From Mogibacterium kristiansenii (GTDB lineage Bacteria; Bacillota; Clostridia; Peptostreptococcales; Anaerovoracaceae): 64,000 nt of DNA. This document shows, piece after piece, positions 24,758 through 33,364 of this stretch; positions within the stretch are counted from its first letter, which is position 1, and each line of letters opens with the position of its first letter. The notes below the pieces were generated by a model. It saw only the letters and a list, made by a program, of their open reading frames with translations, was not told where the DNA came from and made no database searches. Made by a program: the position numbers and the translations under genes. The stretch lies in NCBI RefSeq assembly GCF_009695905.1, contig NZ_VUNA01000002.1, positions 62,001 through 126,000 on the forward strand, in the 5' to 3' direction.

Positions 24758-26413
24758 TCACTTTCGGTTCGTCTTTCCTCTGGCCATTCTTGCCGGATAC
24801 CATTTCTGAAACCACAATGTGAACAACCCCATCAACAACGGAATCAAATTGTTTACGATGATAATTGTATTTGCAATTCCGGCGCTTCGAAACAGAAATG
24901 TCCATGCTGCTGTCAGCACATACAACAAGCCCCACGCTGCGGCAAGAATATAATTTGTCCGCATAAAAAGCGGATTTTGACGTGCACTTTCACCGCCATA
25001 ATTATACTTTACATATGCGGCGCACAATGGTTCCTTTGTCAGGCAGGAAATCAGCCAGAACAAGCCAAATATCAAATAACCTGCATTTGTGGGAATATCC
25101 CCGTTTCCGGTGATATTGGCAGCAGCGGAAAGAATCGCAACGGCGAATATCGAGAGCCGGTCCCAAATCACCAATTTATGATTTCGCATCAAAAGCGGGA
25201 TGGCAGCTGCCACGGTCAGTGCAATCACCGCCCCCGGTGCCGGATTAATCGAAACCGCAATCCAAAAGGCAATCCATGGAATCAGCATGGCTGCCATGGT
25301 CGGTTTTTTCTGCTCCGTCGTATCCGAACCTGTTGTCTCTGCTTTATCGACTGCAGCCCTGCTTCCGAAGAATTTATCCCAATCAATCATCAGAGAAAAA
25401 TCCCCGGCCACCGTGTACATCTGTTTTCCCAATGCCTCGGCACCGCCGATTTCTCCGCGGGAAATCGCCAACCATACCGCAAAAGGCGTATCGATGCGAG
25501 TCGTCGAAGTAAGGCTGCCATCTGCAACAACCTCACTTCCCTCCTTGCCCAGCCGAATCTGATATGTATGATTCAAATCGGTAAAGTGCATCTCCAGCAC
25601 CCGCTCTTTTCCGTCATACGCGTTTTTGTTATAGAGAGCAGCCATCTGCCGGGTAAAAACAAGATCTTCCGGTTCTTTCTCTCCGGTCGTCCGATGAATG
25701 CCCCAGCTGGCGTCGGCCATCTTTTCGAACACATCTTTTGGATATAGAAGCGTACGGAGAACGGCATCGGTTTTTGCCGATATCATTCCGGTTTCGGCGT
25801 ATTCTGCACCGGCGACTTTTACTGCATCAAGATATTCCTCTGTTCTTGCGGAAAGTTCTTTTACCCGGAACAACTCTCCCTGACCGCAAAATACTGTTTC
25901 GTAATTTCCCTTGCCGAGGAAATGATCGAACATCCGCAAAACGCTGTCATAGTTTTCTTCTGCCGAGTAAAAACCGCAAGTCGAGATTAGCACGTGCCGC
26001 TTGCCTTCCATATTGTAGCGTGAATCGTGGCTTCCGCTTCCGTATCCGTCTTCACGGGAGCTCATAAAGGGAAGGCTCATGGGAAGCTGACGATCGATCA
26101 GGTTCTTTAAGATCCCCGGAACGTTGAAATAGTACAGCGGAAAAGACCAGAGGATAATATCCGCTTTCAGCTGATTGCCGATAACGGTCTGCATATCGTC
26201 CTTTATACAGCATATGCCGGGCGTTTTCTTCCAGCACGTAAAGCAACCCTTACACGCGTCGATATTCATGGAAGCGACATGAAGCTCTTCTATCGATATC
26301 TCTTTTCCGTTGTTCGCATATTCACTTTTTAGCCCTTCGATAAAACTATACGCAAGCTTTAATGAATTGCTGTTTTTGCCTTTTGGGCTTCCGTTAATCA
26401 AAAGTACATTCAT
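24758..26413 (-). CDS. Flavodoxin-fold FMN reductase fused to SCP2 and membrane domains
   Basis: This 551-residue protein has three parts. Residues 1 to about 200 are an NAD(P)H-dependent FMN reductase / iron-sulfur flavoprotein-like domain: LLINGSPKGKNSNS binds the FMN phosphate, and CKGCFTCWKKTPGIC (C54, C57, C60, C68) resembles the compact cluster motif of Isf proteins. Residues about 240-345 look like an SCP2 sterol-carrier-like domain. From about 375 there are about six membrane segments with a basic C-terminus. The parts together suggest a membrane-tethered flavoprotein handling a hydrophobic compound; this is inference. It follows ilvN on the same strand after a hairpin. Confidence 0.7.
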   Translation of the reverse strand: MNVLLINGSPKGKNSNSLKLAYSFIEGLKSEYANNGKEISIEELHVASMNIDACKGCFTCWKKTPGICCIKDDMQTVIGNQLKADIILWSFPLYYFNVPGILKNLIDRQLPMSLPFMSSREDGYGSGSHDSRYNMEGKRHVLISTCGFYSAEENYDSVLRMFDHFLGKGNYETVFCGQGELFRVKELSARTEEYLDAVKVAGAEYAETGMISAKTDAVLRTLLYPKDVFEKMADASWGIHRTTGEKEPEDLVFTRQMAALYNKNAYDGKERVLEMHFTDLNHTYQIRLGKEGSEVVADGSLTSTTRIDTPFAVWLAISRGEIGGAEALGKQMYTVAGDFSLMIDWDKFFGSRAAVDKAETTGSDTTEQKKPTMAAMLIPWIAFWIAVSINPAPGAVIALTVAAAIPLLMRNHKLVIWDRLSIFAVAILSAAANITGNGDIPTNAGYLIFGLFWLISCLTKEPLCAAYVKYNYGGESARQNPLFMRTNYILAAAWGLLYVLTAAWTFLFRSAGIANTIIIVNNLIPLLMGLFTLWFQKWYPARMARGKTNRK

Positions 26414-26446
26414 GCGTTTTGTTTCCCTATCCTGTAATTGCCCAAA

Positions 26447-26474
26447 GAGCTCAAGTCATTACTGACTCGAGCTC
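26447..26474 (-). terminator. Hairpin downstream of ilvN (first copy)
   Basis: GAGCTCGAGTCA and TGACTTGAGCTC (minus-strand reading) form a 12-bp stem with one G-U pair and a four-base loop. Only TTT follows, so it may be a weak terminator. Confidence 0.6.
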
Positions 26475-26484
26475 CTCTGTTGTA

Positions 26485-27054
26485 CTATTCCGTTACATTT
26501 TTTCCGTAACTGAACTCAATATTCTCTTTCGTCTTCTCGTCGATGGTATACTTGCCGCGCTCCATCGCCAGATTGCCGGTACGTGCCAGTTCCAGGATGT
26601 TGAACGGCTCCAGCAACTCCTGCAGGGCGTTAATCTTGTTCTCCTCCCCAATCATGGCCAGCGTCAAGGTGTCGGAAGATACGTCGATTACCGTTGCTCG
26701 GAAAATATTGCCAATCTGGATGATTTCGTTTCGCGTTTCATATTCCTTCGCTTCACATTTGAACAGCACGAACTCTCGGCGGATGGTCTTCGCCGGCTCC
26801 ATCATTTTGGCGGAATACACCGGCACCATCTTGTTCAGCTGCGCCAAAAGCAGGTTCGCATGATTGTCATCCGCATACACCTCGATGGTGATTCGGGTCA
26901 GATTGGGGTCCGTAGTCGGGCCGGAGCAAAAGGAATCGATATTAAATCCGTTTCGGGAGAACAGCCGGCTGATAATAGAAAGCACGCCCGGACGGTTCTC
27001 TACCAGAACGGAAAAAGTGCGTCTGATTTCTTCGGTATTCTGAGTCGTATTCAT
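26485..27054 (-). CDS. ilvN: Acetolactate synthase small subunit, copy 1
   Basis: The regulatory subunit of acetohydroxyacid synthase binds valine through an N-terminal ACT domain. The 189-residue protein begins RRTFSVLVENRPGVLSIISRLFSRNGFNIDSF, the classical ACT start, and has the C-terminal subunit-activation domain ending with an unusually long tail (TIDEKTKENIEFSYGKNVTE). It follows its large subunit by 14 bases. A second, 172-residue copy lies at 54142, in a full ilv operon. Confidence 0.93.
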   Translation of the reverse strand: MNTTQNTEEIRRTFSVLVENRPGVLSIISRLFSRNGFNIDSFCSGPTTDPNLTRITIEVYADDNHANLLLAQLNKMVPVYSAKMMEPAKTIRREFVLFKCEAKEYETRNEIIQIGNIFRATVIDVSSDTLTLAMIGEENKINALQELLEPFNILELARTGNLAMERGKYTIDEKTKENIEFSYGKNVTE

Positions 27055-27068
27055 TCTATTTTTACCCC

Positions 27069-28790
27069 CTAATTCAGCAGAAATTCTGTAATGTTGGTGC
27101 CGCCGTTTACCATCGGCCGAACCATTTCATCCGTTGCAACCGCACAATCCACCAGATATCCTCTTCCCTCTTTCTGTTCCTCCAGCGCTTCGGTAATCGC
27201 TGTCTGAAGCTCTTCGATATTGGTCACACGAGCCCCCTTCATGCCATAGGCCTCCGCCAATTTGACGAAATTCGGCCCGCGGTCCAGAATCGTCTGACTG
27301 TAACGCTTATCATACATCAAATCCTGCCACTGGTGCACCATGCCCAGTACGCCGTTGTTGAAAATAAAAGTAATTACCGGCAGTTTGTAGAACTCTTCAG
27401 TGGCCAGCTCATTGCAGTTCATCCGGAAAGAACCGTCTCCGGTGATATGAATGACCGTTTTCTCCGGATTTCCGGCTTTTGCACCCAGCGCAGCGCCCAG
27501 ACCGAAGCCCATGGTGCCATACCCGCCGGAAGTCAGCAACTGTCCCGGATAGCTGAAGTGGAAGTGCTGAATCGCCCACATCTGGTGCTCGCCGACGTCG
27601 GTGGAAACCACCGTGTCCTTCGGAACCATGCTTTCGATGGTGGCCAGAATCTCCTTTGGCGTCATTACACCGTTCTCGTCCAGATCGTATTTGGTCTCGG
27701 TCGGGAACGAGAACACGTACTCCTTCCACTCGCTGTGGTCGTACTGAGGAACTTTCTCATTCAGTCTTTCCAGCACGATTTTCGCATCGCCGATGATATG
27801 GTGGTCTGTCTGAACGTTCTTGTTGATTTCGGCCCGGTCGATATCGATATGAACGATTTTTCCGTTACGGGCAAAAGAATCCGGCTTCAATGCCACCCGG
27901 TCCGAGAAGCGGCAGCCGACAGCAATCAGCAGATCGCAGCCGTCTACTCCGCGGTTGGATGCCTGAGATCCGTGCATGCCAATCATTCCTGTCGCCAGCG
28001 GATCCGCACCGTCCATGGCACCGCCGCCCATCAGTGTGATGGCCACCGGCGCATCCACCTTGCGGGCAAATTCCCGGAACTCTTCGTGAGCCCGGCTTCG
28101 TGTTACGCCGCCGCCACAGATTAGCATCGGCTTCTTGGATTCCTTAATCATATCTACCAGAATGTCGATATCCTTCTGATCCGGTTCCGGTCTCAGCAAA
28201 CTGCTGGTGCTGGAACGGCGAATCAGCTTGCCCAGGGCACCGGTTCTGGAATGTTTTTCCTGGGGAATCGGCTCATAATCCACCTTCGCTGCAGTAACGT
28301 CTTTCGTAATATCGATGAGCACCGGTCCCGGCCGGCCGCTTCTGGCAATGCCGAAAGCCTCTCTCACCGTATCCGCCAGTTTGTCCACATCCCGTACGAG
28401 GTAGTTTGTCTTGGTAATCGGCATGGAAATACCGGTGATGTCCACCTCTTGGAAAGCATCCTTGCCCAGCATTTTCTGCCCTACGTTGCAGCAGATAAAA
28501 ACAACCGGCGATGAGTCCATATAAGCAGTGGCGATTCCGGTGGTGAGGTTGGTTGCCCCCGGTCCGGAAGTGGCCAGACATACTCCCACCTTTCCGGTGG
28601 ATCGGGCATAGCCGTCCGCCGCATGCGCCGCTCCCTGCTCGTGTGCGGTAAGGTAGTGAGTAATCTTGTCTTGGTATTTGTAGAGTTCATCGTAAATATT
28701 CAGAATTGTGCCGCCGGGATACCCGAACACGGTATCCACGCCCTGCTCCAGCAGGCATTCTACCACGACTTGTGCACCTGTCATTTCCAT
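27069..28790 (-). CDS. ilvB: Acetolactate synthase large subunit, copy 1
   Basis: This 573-residue thiamine diphosphate enzyme condenses two pyruvates, or pyruvate and 2-oxobutyrate, in branched-chain amino acid synthesis. The catalytic Glu lies in LTAHEQGAAHAADGYAR, the FAD/dimer region in GKDAFQEVDITGISMPITK, and the TPP motif is GDGSFRMNCNELATEEFYKLPVITFIFNN. The presence of a small subunit and the anabolic motifs argue against a catabolic AlsS. AGGAGGA lies upstream of the ATG. The operon contains only ilvBN, separate from the larger ilv block at 51228-56340. Confidence 0.95.
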   Translation of the reverse strand: MEMTGAQVVVECLLEQGVDTVFGYPGGTILNIYDELYKYQDKITHYLTAHEQGAAHAADGYARSTGKVGVCLATSGPGATNLTTGIATAYMDSSPVVFICCNVGQKMLGKDAFQEVDITGISMPITKTNYLVRDVDKLADTVREAFGIARSGRPGPVLIDITKDVTAAKVDYEPIPQEKHSRTGALGKLIRRSSTSSLLRPEPDQKDIDILVDMIKESKKPMLICGGGVTRSRAHEEFREFARKVDAPVAITLMGGGAMDGADPLATGMIGMHGSQASNRGVDGCDLLIAVGCRFSDRVALKPDSFARNGKIVHIDIDRAEINKNVQTDHHIIGDAKIVLERLNEKVPQYDHSEWKEYVFSFPTETKYDLDENGVMTPKEILATIESMVPKDTVVSTDVGEHQMWAIQHFHFSYPGQLLTSGGYGTMGFGLGAALGAKAGNPEKTVIHITGDGSFRMNCNELATEEFYKLPVITFIFNNGVLGMVHQWQDLMYDKRYSQTILDRGPNFVKLAEAYGMKGARVTNIEELQTAITEALEEQKEGRGYLVDCAVATDEMVRPMVNGGTNITEFLLN

Positions 28791-28870
28791 ATGAATTGTT
28801 CCTCCTGATTGTGTATTACGGCCATCCGACGCTGTTTTCGGTCCATCAGACCGCCTTTAAATTAATAAAT

Positions 28871-28879
28871 ATTATACCA
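28871..28879 (-). promoter_or_regulatory. Extended -10 promoter of ilvBN copy 1
   Basis: Reading the minus strand, TGGTATAAT is an extended -10 about 80 bases before the ilvB ATG. No good -35 lies at the usual spacing. The leader is too short for a T-box. Confidence 0.6.
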
Positions 28880-29007
28880 TAAAATCGTGTTCATATTACA
28901 AAAAAATATATAAAAACAGTTGTTATAACCCAAAATAAATTGCGCTAAGGAAATGAATTCAAGTTAGCGATAATTGTTTACGGTAAAGCGCAAAACGCTT
29001 CTCATAC

Positions 29008-29050
29008 GAAAAACTGCAGCTCATCCTCGCGAATGGCTGCAGTCTTCGGT
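29008..29050 (-). terminator. Terminator after the DUF1097 gene
   Basis: ACTGCAGC and GCTGCAGT form the stem, with a T5 tract on the minus-strand 3' side. It ends the LysR-linked cluster. The rest of 28880-29098 is AT-rich and holds no gene that I can see. Confidence 0.7.
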
Positions 29051-29098
29051 TTTTCATGTATTAAGGAGTGACTGATAAACTAATATCGTCGACTATCG

Positions 29099-29599
29099 TT
29101 ATTTTTGCGCATCCGTTCCGCAGATAACACGCTGAATCTTATCCATCAGGGCACCCACGTAGTATACGCCCACCAGCATGGAAATTCCTACCTGCAGTCC
29201 AAGACTCCACAATGAAGTCGAGGTGTCTAAATTAAAGGTAAGCATGGCGATGGCCCAACCGGCCAGCCAGGAAGGCATAAAGAAAACCTTCGGCAGCCAC
29301 TGGGAAATGAGCACCACCAGGAAACCCAGCACGAACAACGTCATAAACAGAGTCAGGTCCCTATTTAGGGTGGTATGAGCCATTATCAGAGAGCTGATGA
29401 TTCCCCAAAGGTCTCCCGCCAGGTAACCTGCTGCGATTTTGAAGGCATCCTTAAAACTATTTCCGTTCGTGCCGTAGATTCCGGCCGCTATCAGCGCGAT
29501 GGGACCTACTTTTACCCCGAAATAAGGAGAAGCCACGGCCCAGGCCGGCGGCAGAATTGCCACCAACAGGGCCAGTGTTAATATTTCTTTTTTCTTCAT
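29099..29599 (-). CDS. DUF1097 (YcdZ-like) membrane protein
   Basis: This 166-residue protein has about five hydrophobic segments and resembles the DUF1097 / YcdZ inner membrane family (LLVAILPPAWAVASPYFGVKVGPIALIAAGIYG, SWLAGWAIAM). Function is unknown. It is the last gene of a three-gene set on the minus strand, 13 bases after the EthD-like gene, with a good terminator behind it. Co-location with a LysR regulator suggests induced expression. Confidence 0.7.
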   Translation of the reverse strand: MKKKEILTLALLVAILPPAWAVASPYFGVKVGPIALIAAGIYGTNGNSFKDAFKIAAGYLAGDLWGIISSLIMAHTTLNRDLTLFMTLFVLGFLVVLISQWLPKVFFMPSWLAGWAIAMLTFNLDTSTSLWSLGLQVGISMLVGVYYVGALMDKIQRVICGTDAQK

Positions 29600-29612
29600 A
29601 CGACTCCTCGGA

Positions 29613-30479
29613 CTATCTCATCGTGATGTAGCCGTGGTACTGAGTCATATTGTCGGAACGAGCGATGTCGGACAGGAAGATTCCGGAGATTCCATAGGAC
29701 TTCTTCAGATATGGGAAATCCTCGGTCTCCGCCCAATCCGGTTTTGCCACCTTCTGAGCCGCTTCCTTTGTGGCCTTCTGCCAAGCGCTTGGACTTGGGA
29801 ACCACATTTCTACGACGCGGTCGAATTCGCAGTCATTGACGGACTTGATGATTTTGCTGGAGAGGCAGCGTGTCACTTCGTCCTGAGAGGTGTACGCCGG
29901 GATGAATTCTTCCTTCAGCCATTTATCCCCTTCTTCCATGGAGACACCATCCGGATAGCGAACCATGAACTGCCATCTGTAGTTCGGACCGTCTTCCACG
30001 GTTCTGCCTTCCCCCTTGAAGTCCTCTTCCCACCATACCGGGATAAAGGCAAATATGAACGGAACGGTGCCCAGGTTTTCATTTCCCTTAGTAGCTCTTG
30101 CATCGTCTCCTTCGAAGTTCATTTCGTCTGCGGAGCTGTTACCATCTGCCGGGTCCGGGAGGTTGTTCTGCCATACCAGTACATCCGGCGGAAAATACTC
30201 GGTCAATGCCTTGTGGTGTACGAATTCGTGAATATCGTTCGGATTTGCCAGCCAGTAATGTTCCGTCATCTGCATTCTTACCGTACCGAAACGCTCGCCG
30301 CCTTCCGGAACCGGCAGAGCTTGATAGAACGCATACTTGGATACGTAAGGTCCGAACTGAGAAATGCTGTCCGGAATATGGTATCTGTAGAGCCAGTTTT
30401 CCAGGTGAATTCTGTAATCTTCCTTTGCCAAATCTACATAGATCAGGCTGCGTACCGGATAAAAATCAGGTCTTTTCAT
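29613..30479 (-). CDS. Two-domain EthD-like (dimeric alpha-beta barrel) protein
   Basis: I do not recognise this 288-residue protein with certainty. The N-terminal half (HLENWLYRYHIPDSISQFGPYVSKYAFYQALP) resembles EthD-type ferredoxin-like folds, and the C-terminal half (RWQFMVRYPDGVSMEEGDKWLKEEF, then DRVVEMWFPSPSAW) looks like a second such fold, so the chain may be an internal pseudo-dimer. Members of this fold include monooxygenases and small-molecule isomerases. AGAGGA eight bases before ATG 30479 decides the start over an earlier frame. It sits between two membrane protein genes downstream of a LysR regulator. Confidence 0.55.
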   Translation of the reverse strand: MKRPDFYPVRSLIYVDLAKEDYRIHLENWLYRYHIPDSISQFGPYVSKYAFYQALPVPEGGERFGTVRMQMTEHYWLANPNDIHEFVHHKALTEYFPPDVLVWQNNLPDPADGNSSADEMNFEGDDARATKGNENLGTVPFIFAFIPVWWEEDFKGEGRTVEDGPNYRWQFMVRYPDGVSMEEGDKWLKEEFIPAYTSQDEVTRCLSSKIIKSVNDCEFDRVVEMWFPSPSAWQKATKEAAQKVAKPDWAETEDFPYLKKSYGISGIFLSDIARSDNMTQYHGYITMR

Positions 30480-30575
30480 TTTAAATATCCTCTCTTTCAT
30501 ATACAATACAGGATGCACACCTCGGGTACATCCTGTAATCAGCGTATCATATTTTTATGATATTTTAAAGCTGCA

Positions 30576-31055
30576 CTAGAAGCTGGTCGGGATTTCCGGC
30601 ATCGGTTCACCCACGATTGCACGGGACATTTTGTCGGCCGGTCCATTCCACAGCATTGCGATAATCAGCGTCGGAACATAACATGGAACGAATCCTCCCA
30701 GAACGGAAACGATATACATCTGGAAGGTGCCGCCTCCGAATACCAGCACGCCCACCGCGGTCATAATCAGGTCCAGAATTACTACGAATACCGCTGCAAC
30801 GACGAGGTTCAGCAGTAAACCGAACTTGAACGTTCCCGGTTTCGAATGCTTGATGGCGAAATCAAATCCCCACTTCGGTGCCGGAAGAAAGTTCACAAAG
30901 AAAGTAATGACATAGGCGAGGATTGCCATACGGATGAACATCGGTGCGGCGAGATTTCCTGCCAACACGAGAGAAATCAGCGTAATGAGGATGCTCAGCG
31001 GCAAATCCATAATCAGCGCATACACAGCGGTTAGTTTTTTGCTCTTATGTACCAT
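30576..31055 (-). CDS. Small four-helix membrane protein, unknown function
   Basis: This 159-residue protein has four hydrophobic segments (about residues 12-34, 42-64, 80-108, 112-140) and no motif I recognise with confidence; DUF2798-like proteins are a possible relative. TTGGAGGAC eight bases before the ATG sets the start at 31055 rather than an upstream TTG. It is the first gene after the dyad at 31092-31140 and the LysR gene. Confidence 0.6.
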   Translation of the reverse strand: MVHKSKKLTAVYALIMDLPLSILITLISLVLAGNLAAPMFIRMAILAYVITFFVNFLPAPKWGFDFAIKHSKPGTFKFGLLLNLVVAAVFVVILDLIMTAVGVLVFGGGTFQMYIVSVLGGFVPCYVPTLIIAMLWNGPADKMSRAIVGEPMPEIPTSF

Positions 31056-31091
31056 TTTTTCGTCCTCCAATATTTTGTATGGTTGTTAAAA

Positions 31092-31140
31092 ACAAAACGT
31101 ATTATTATGGTTATATTTTACCCACAATAATACGTTTTGT
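31092..31140. promoter_or_regulatory. Large dyad operator between the LysR gene and its cluster
   Basis: ACAAAACGTATTATT (31092-31106) and AATAATACGTTTTGT (31126-31140) are perfect 15-bp arms around a 19-base centre. It lies 37 bases before the small membrane protein gene and 39 bases after the LysR stop, the expected place for a LysR activator site. Confidence 0.7.
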
Positions 31141-31178
31141 ATAATGCTTATTTTTTCATGTAATGAATAACCGATTGT

Positions 31179-32069
31179 TTATGAATGACGAGATCTTACC
31201 ACATCTTCCAGCAGCTCTGTGAGGAACAATGTTTGCTCATTCACGCCTTCTTTCATTCGGGTCACACATATCTCATCAACAGCCTCCAATTCAATGTATC
31301 GGAGGGTTGGAGAGTGGATGCACCACACCCAATCGTCCACAATGGCCACGCCCATGTTGTTACGAACGCAAGTAATCACGGATTCGCTGTTGTGAACGAA
31401 TTCAATTTCCGGAGTAAATCCGTAAGGTTCGCAATAGGTCGCAAGCAACCGGGTAATCATCTTTCCTACAATCTCCCAAGGGGCAAAAAACTTCTCGTGG
31501 CGAAAATCCGATGGATTCACGTCCGGAGCTCCGGCATGCTCATTCGCCGGAGAATAAATCAGAAGCTTTCGAGTTGTCGCCACCGTATTTTGATACAATT
31601 CATTAAAATCCGTCAGCGAATTCTTCATTGTAAGAGCAACCTGTATATTGTCGGTAAGAAGAAGTGTTGTTAATTCTTTTACACCGCAGCAATCAATGGC
31701 CAATCTCGTATTGGGATACTTATCGTGAAATCGTTGCAGCACCTCCGGCAGGATTTCGGCCAAATCCCATCCTTCCATGAAACCCACATGTATAACTTCC
31801 GGGTCCTGTTGCTGCAGCGCCGCGGCCTTGTACATGGTATCCCGAAGTTCCTTTTTATATTCCCGGAAGAATTCGTAATACAGTTCGCCTGCTTTCGTGA
31901 GGGTCGTCTTCTTGTTGTTTCGAATGAACAGTTTTACTCCCAGCTCTTTTTCCATCAGGGAAATCTGTTTGGAGATAGCCGGTTGAGACACGAAAAGTTC
32001 TTCGGATGTTTTCGTGAAGCTGAGATTGGTTGCCACTGCCATAAAATAGTCAATCTGTAAATCGTTCAT
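31179..32069 (-). CDS. LysR-family transcriptional regulator
   Basis: The 296-residue protein has the LysR winged helix-turn-helix at residues 1-60 (MNDLQIDYFMAVATNLSFTKTSEELFVSQPAISKQI) and a periplasmic-binding-like effector domain from about residue 90. LysR proteins usually activate an adjacent gene set in response to a small molecule. It is followed on the same strand by the two membrane protein genes and the EthD-like gene, with a 15-bp-arm dyad in between. GAGGAG lies before the ATG. The inducer is unknown. Confidence 0.9.
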   Translation of the reverse strand: MNDLQIDYFMAVATNLSFTKTSEELFVSQPAISKQISLMEKELGVKLFIRNNKKTTLTKAGELYYEFFREYKKELRDTMYKAAALQQQDPEVIHVGFMEGWDLAEILPEVLQRFHDKYPNTRLAIDCCGVKELTTLLLTDNIQVALTMKNSLTDFNELYQNTVATTRKLLIYSPANEHAGAPDVNPSDFRHEKFFAPWEIVGKMITRLLATYCEPYGFTPEIEFVHNSESVITCVRNNMGVAIVDDWVWCIHSPTLRYIELEAVDEICVTRMKEGVNEQTLFLTELLEDVVRSRHS

Positions 32070-32094
32070 CAGCGATTCTCCTCTTCTCCCTAAG

Positions 32095-32125
32095 AAAAAA
32101 GCAGCTGCAAAAGAGCTGCTTTTTT
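32095..32125 (-). terminator. Terminator after the purine operon
   Basis: AAAAAAGCAGCT and AGCTGCTTTTTT form a perfect 12-bp stem with a seven-base loop. It separates the AICAR formyltransferase gene from the LysR gene and could work in both directions. Confidence 0.9.
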
Positions 32126-32143
32126 AGTTCATTTTCTTCGATA

Positions 32144-33331
32144 TTAATGGTGGAACAGACGGAATCCGTTATAGCACATAACCATTCCGTATTTGTTGCA
32201 TGCCTCCAGAACCAGGTCGTCTCTGGTGGATCCTCCCGGCTGTACAATATATTTGGCACCGCTGGCCTTCGCCCGGTCGATGTTATCCGCAAACGGGAAG
32301 AACGCATCCGACGCCAAAGTCACACCGTCCACCTTGTCCAGGAGCTGGCGCTTCTCTTCCAGCGTAAACGGTTCCGGTTTGGTCTCGAAGAGTTCCGTCC
32401 AGTCGATGTCTACGTTTGCTTCCGGCGTATCCTCCATTGCGATGTATCGATCGATAAAATTATCTTTGTTCGGACGGCGAGTTCCGGCTTTCCACGGGAG
32501 GTTCAGAACCTTATCCGTGAGGCGCAGCTGCCAGTTATCCGCTTTGCTTCCGGCAAGTCTGGTGCAGTGCACTCTGGACTGCTGTCCCGCACCGATGCCG
32601 ATGGTCTGACCGTCGTAAGCGAAGGCAACGGAATTGGACTGAGTATACTTCAGTGCAATCAATGCAATCAGCATATCTTCCTTCGCCTCATCCGGCAGCT
32701 CTTTGTTCTCGGTCACGATGTTCTCGAGACAAGACGGCTCAATCTTTAAGTCGTTATGCTTCTGTGTAAAGGTCACGCCGAATACCTGCTTCTCTTCCAT
32801 TTCCGGTGCTTCGTAAGCGGGATCGATTTGCAGAATCAGGTAGTTGCCCTTCTTCTTCTGCTTCAGAATCTCCAGCGCTTCTTCCGTATATCCCGGAGCG
32901 ATAACGCCGTCAGACACCTCTCTCTTGATGAGCCGCGCACAGGTTGCGTCGCAGACATCGCTGAGGGAGATAAAATCGCCGAAAGAGCTCATGCGATCCG
33001 TGCCTCTGGCACGAGCATACGCAGTGGCGATTTCGGAATCATCCAGTCCTTCGATGTCATCCACGAAGCACGCCTTCTTCAGACGATCGCTCATCTTCCG
33101 GCCGATGGCGGCGGAAGTTGGGCTGACATGCTTAAAGGATGTAGCGGCCGCTTTGCCGGTCGCTTCGTGAATTTCTTTTACCAGTTGCCAGCCATTCAAA
33201 GCGTCCAGCAGATTGATGTATCCCGGTCTTCCATTGAGAACCTCAAAAGGAAGTTCGCTGTCATCCTTCATGGATACGAAAGCCGGCTTCTGATTCGGAT
33301 TGCATCCGTATTTCAATTCGATTTGTTTCAT
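32144..33331 (-). CDS. Stand-alone AICAR formyltransferase (PurH C-terminal type)
   Basis: This 395-residue enzyme transfers a formyl group from 10-formyl-THF to AICAR, the ninth step of IMP synthesis. It has only the AICARFT domain (LKYGCNPNQKPAFV, SFKHVSPTSAA, KYTQSNSVAFAYDGQTIGIGAGQQSR, ASDAFFPF, VQPGGSTRDD). The N-terminal MGS-like IMP cyclohydrolase domain of normal PurH (total about 510) is absent, not truncated by damage. The missing cyclohydrolase is probably supplied by the PurO-type gene at 34800 in the same operon, with purB between them. Confidence 0.92.
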   Translation of the reverse strand: MKQIELKYGCNPNQKPAFVSMKDDSELPFEVLNGRPGYINLLDALNGWQLVKEIHEATGKAAATSFKHVSPTSAAIGRKMSDRLKKACFVDDIEGLDDSEIATAYARARGTDRMSSFGDFISLSDVCDATCARLIKREVSDGVIAPGYTEEALEILKQKKKGNYLILQIDPAYEAPEMEEKQVFGVTFTQKHNDLKIEPSCLENIVTENKELPDEAKEDMLIALIALKYTQSNSVAFAYDGQTIGIGAGQQSRVHCTRLAGSKADNWQLRLTDKVLNLPWKAGTRRPNKDNFIDRYIAMEDTPEANVDIDWTELFETKPEPFTLEEKRQLLDKVDGVTLASDAFFPFADNIDRAKASGAKYIVQPGGSTRDDLVLEACNKYGMVMCYNGFRLFHH

Positions 33332-33364
33332 CGCTTGTGTTCCTCCATCCGTGTTATATGATTC

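Noticed and set aside
24677-25747. 356-codon open frame opposite the flavodoxin-SCP2 fusion
   Set aside because: The minus-strand gene has clear FMN and cysteine motifs; this frame has none.
28791-28870. T-box or leader attenuator before ilvB copy 1
   Set aside because: The leader is about 80 bases and has no T-box consensus or leader peptide rich in branched-chain codons.
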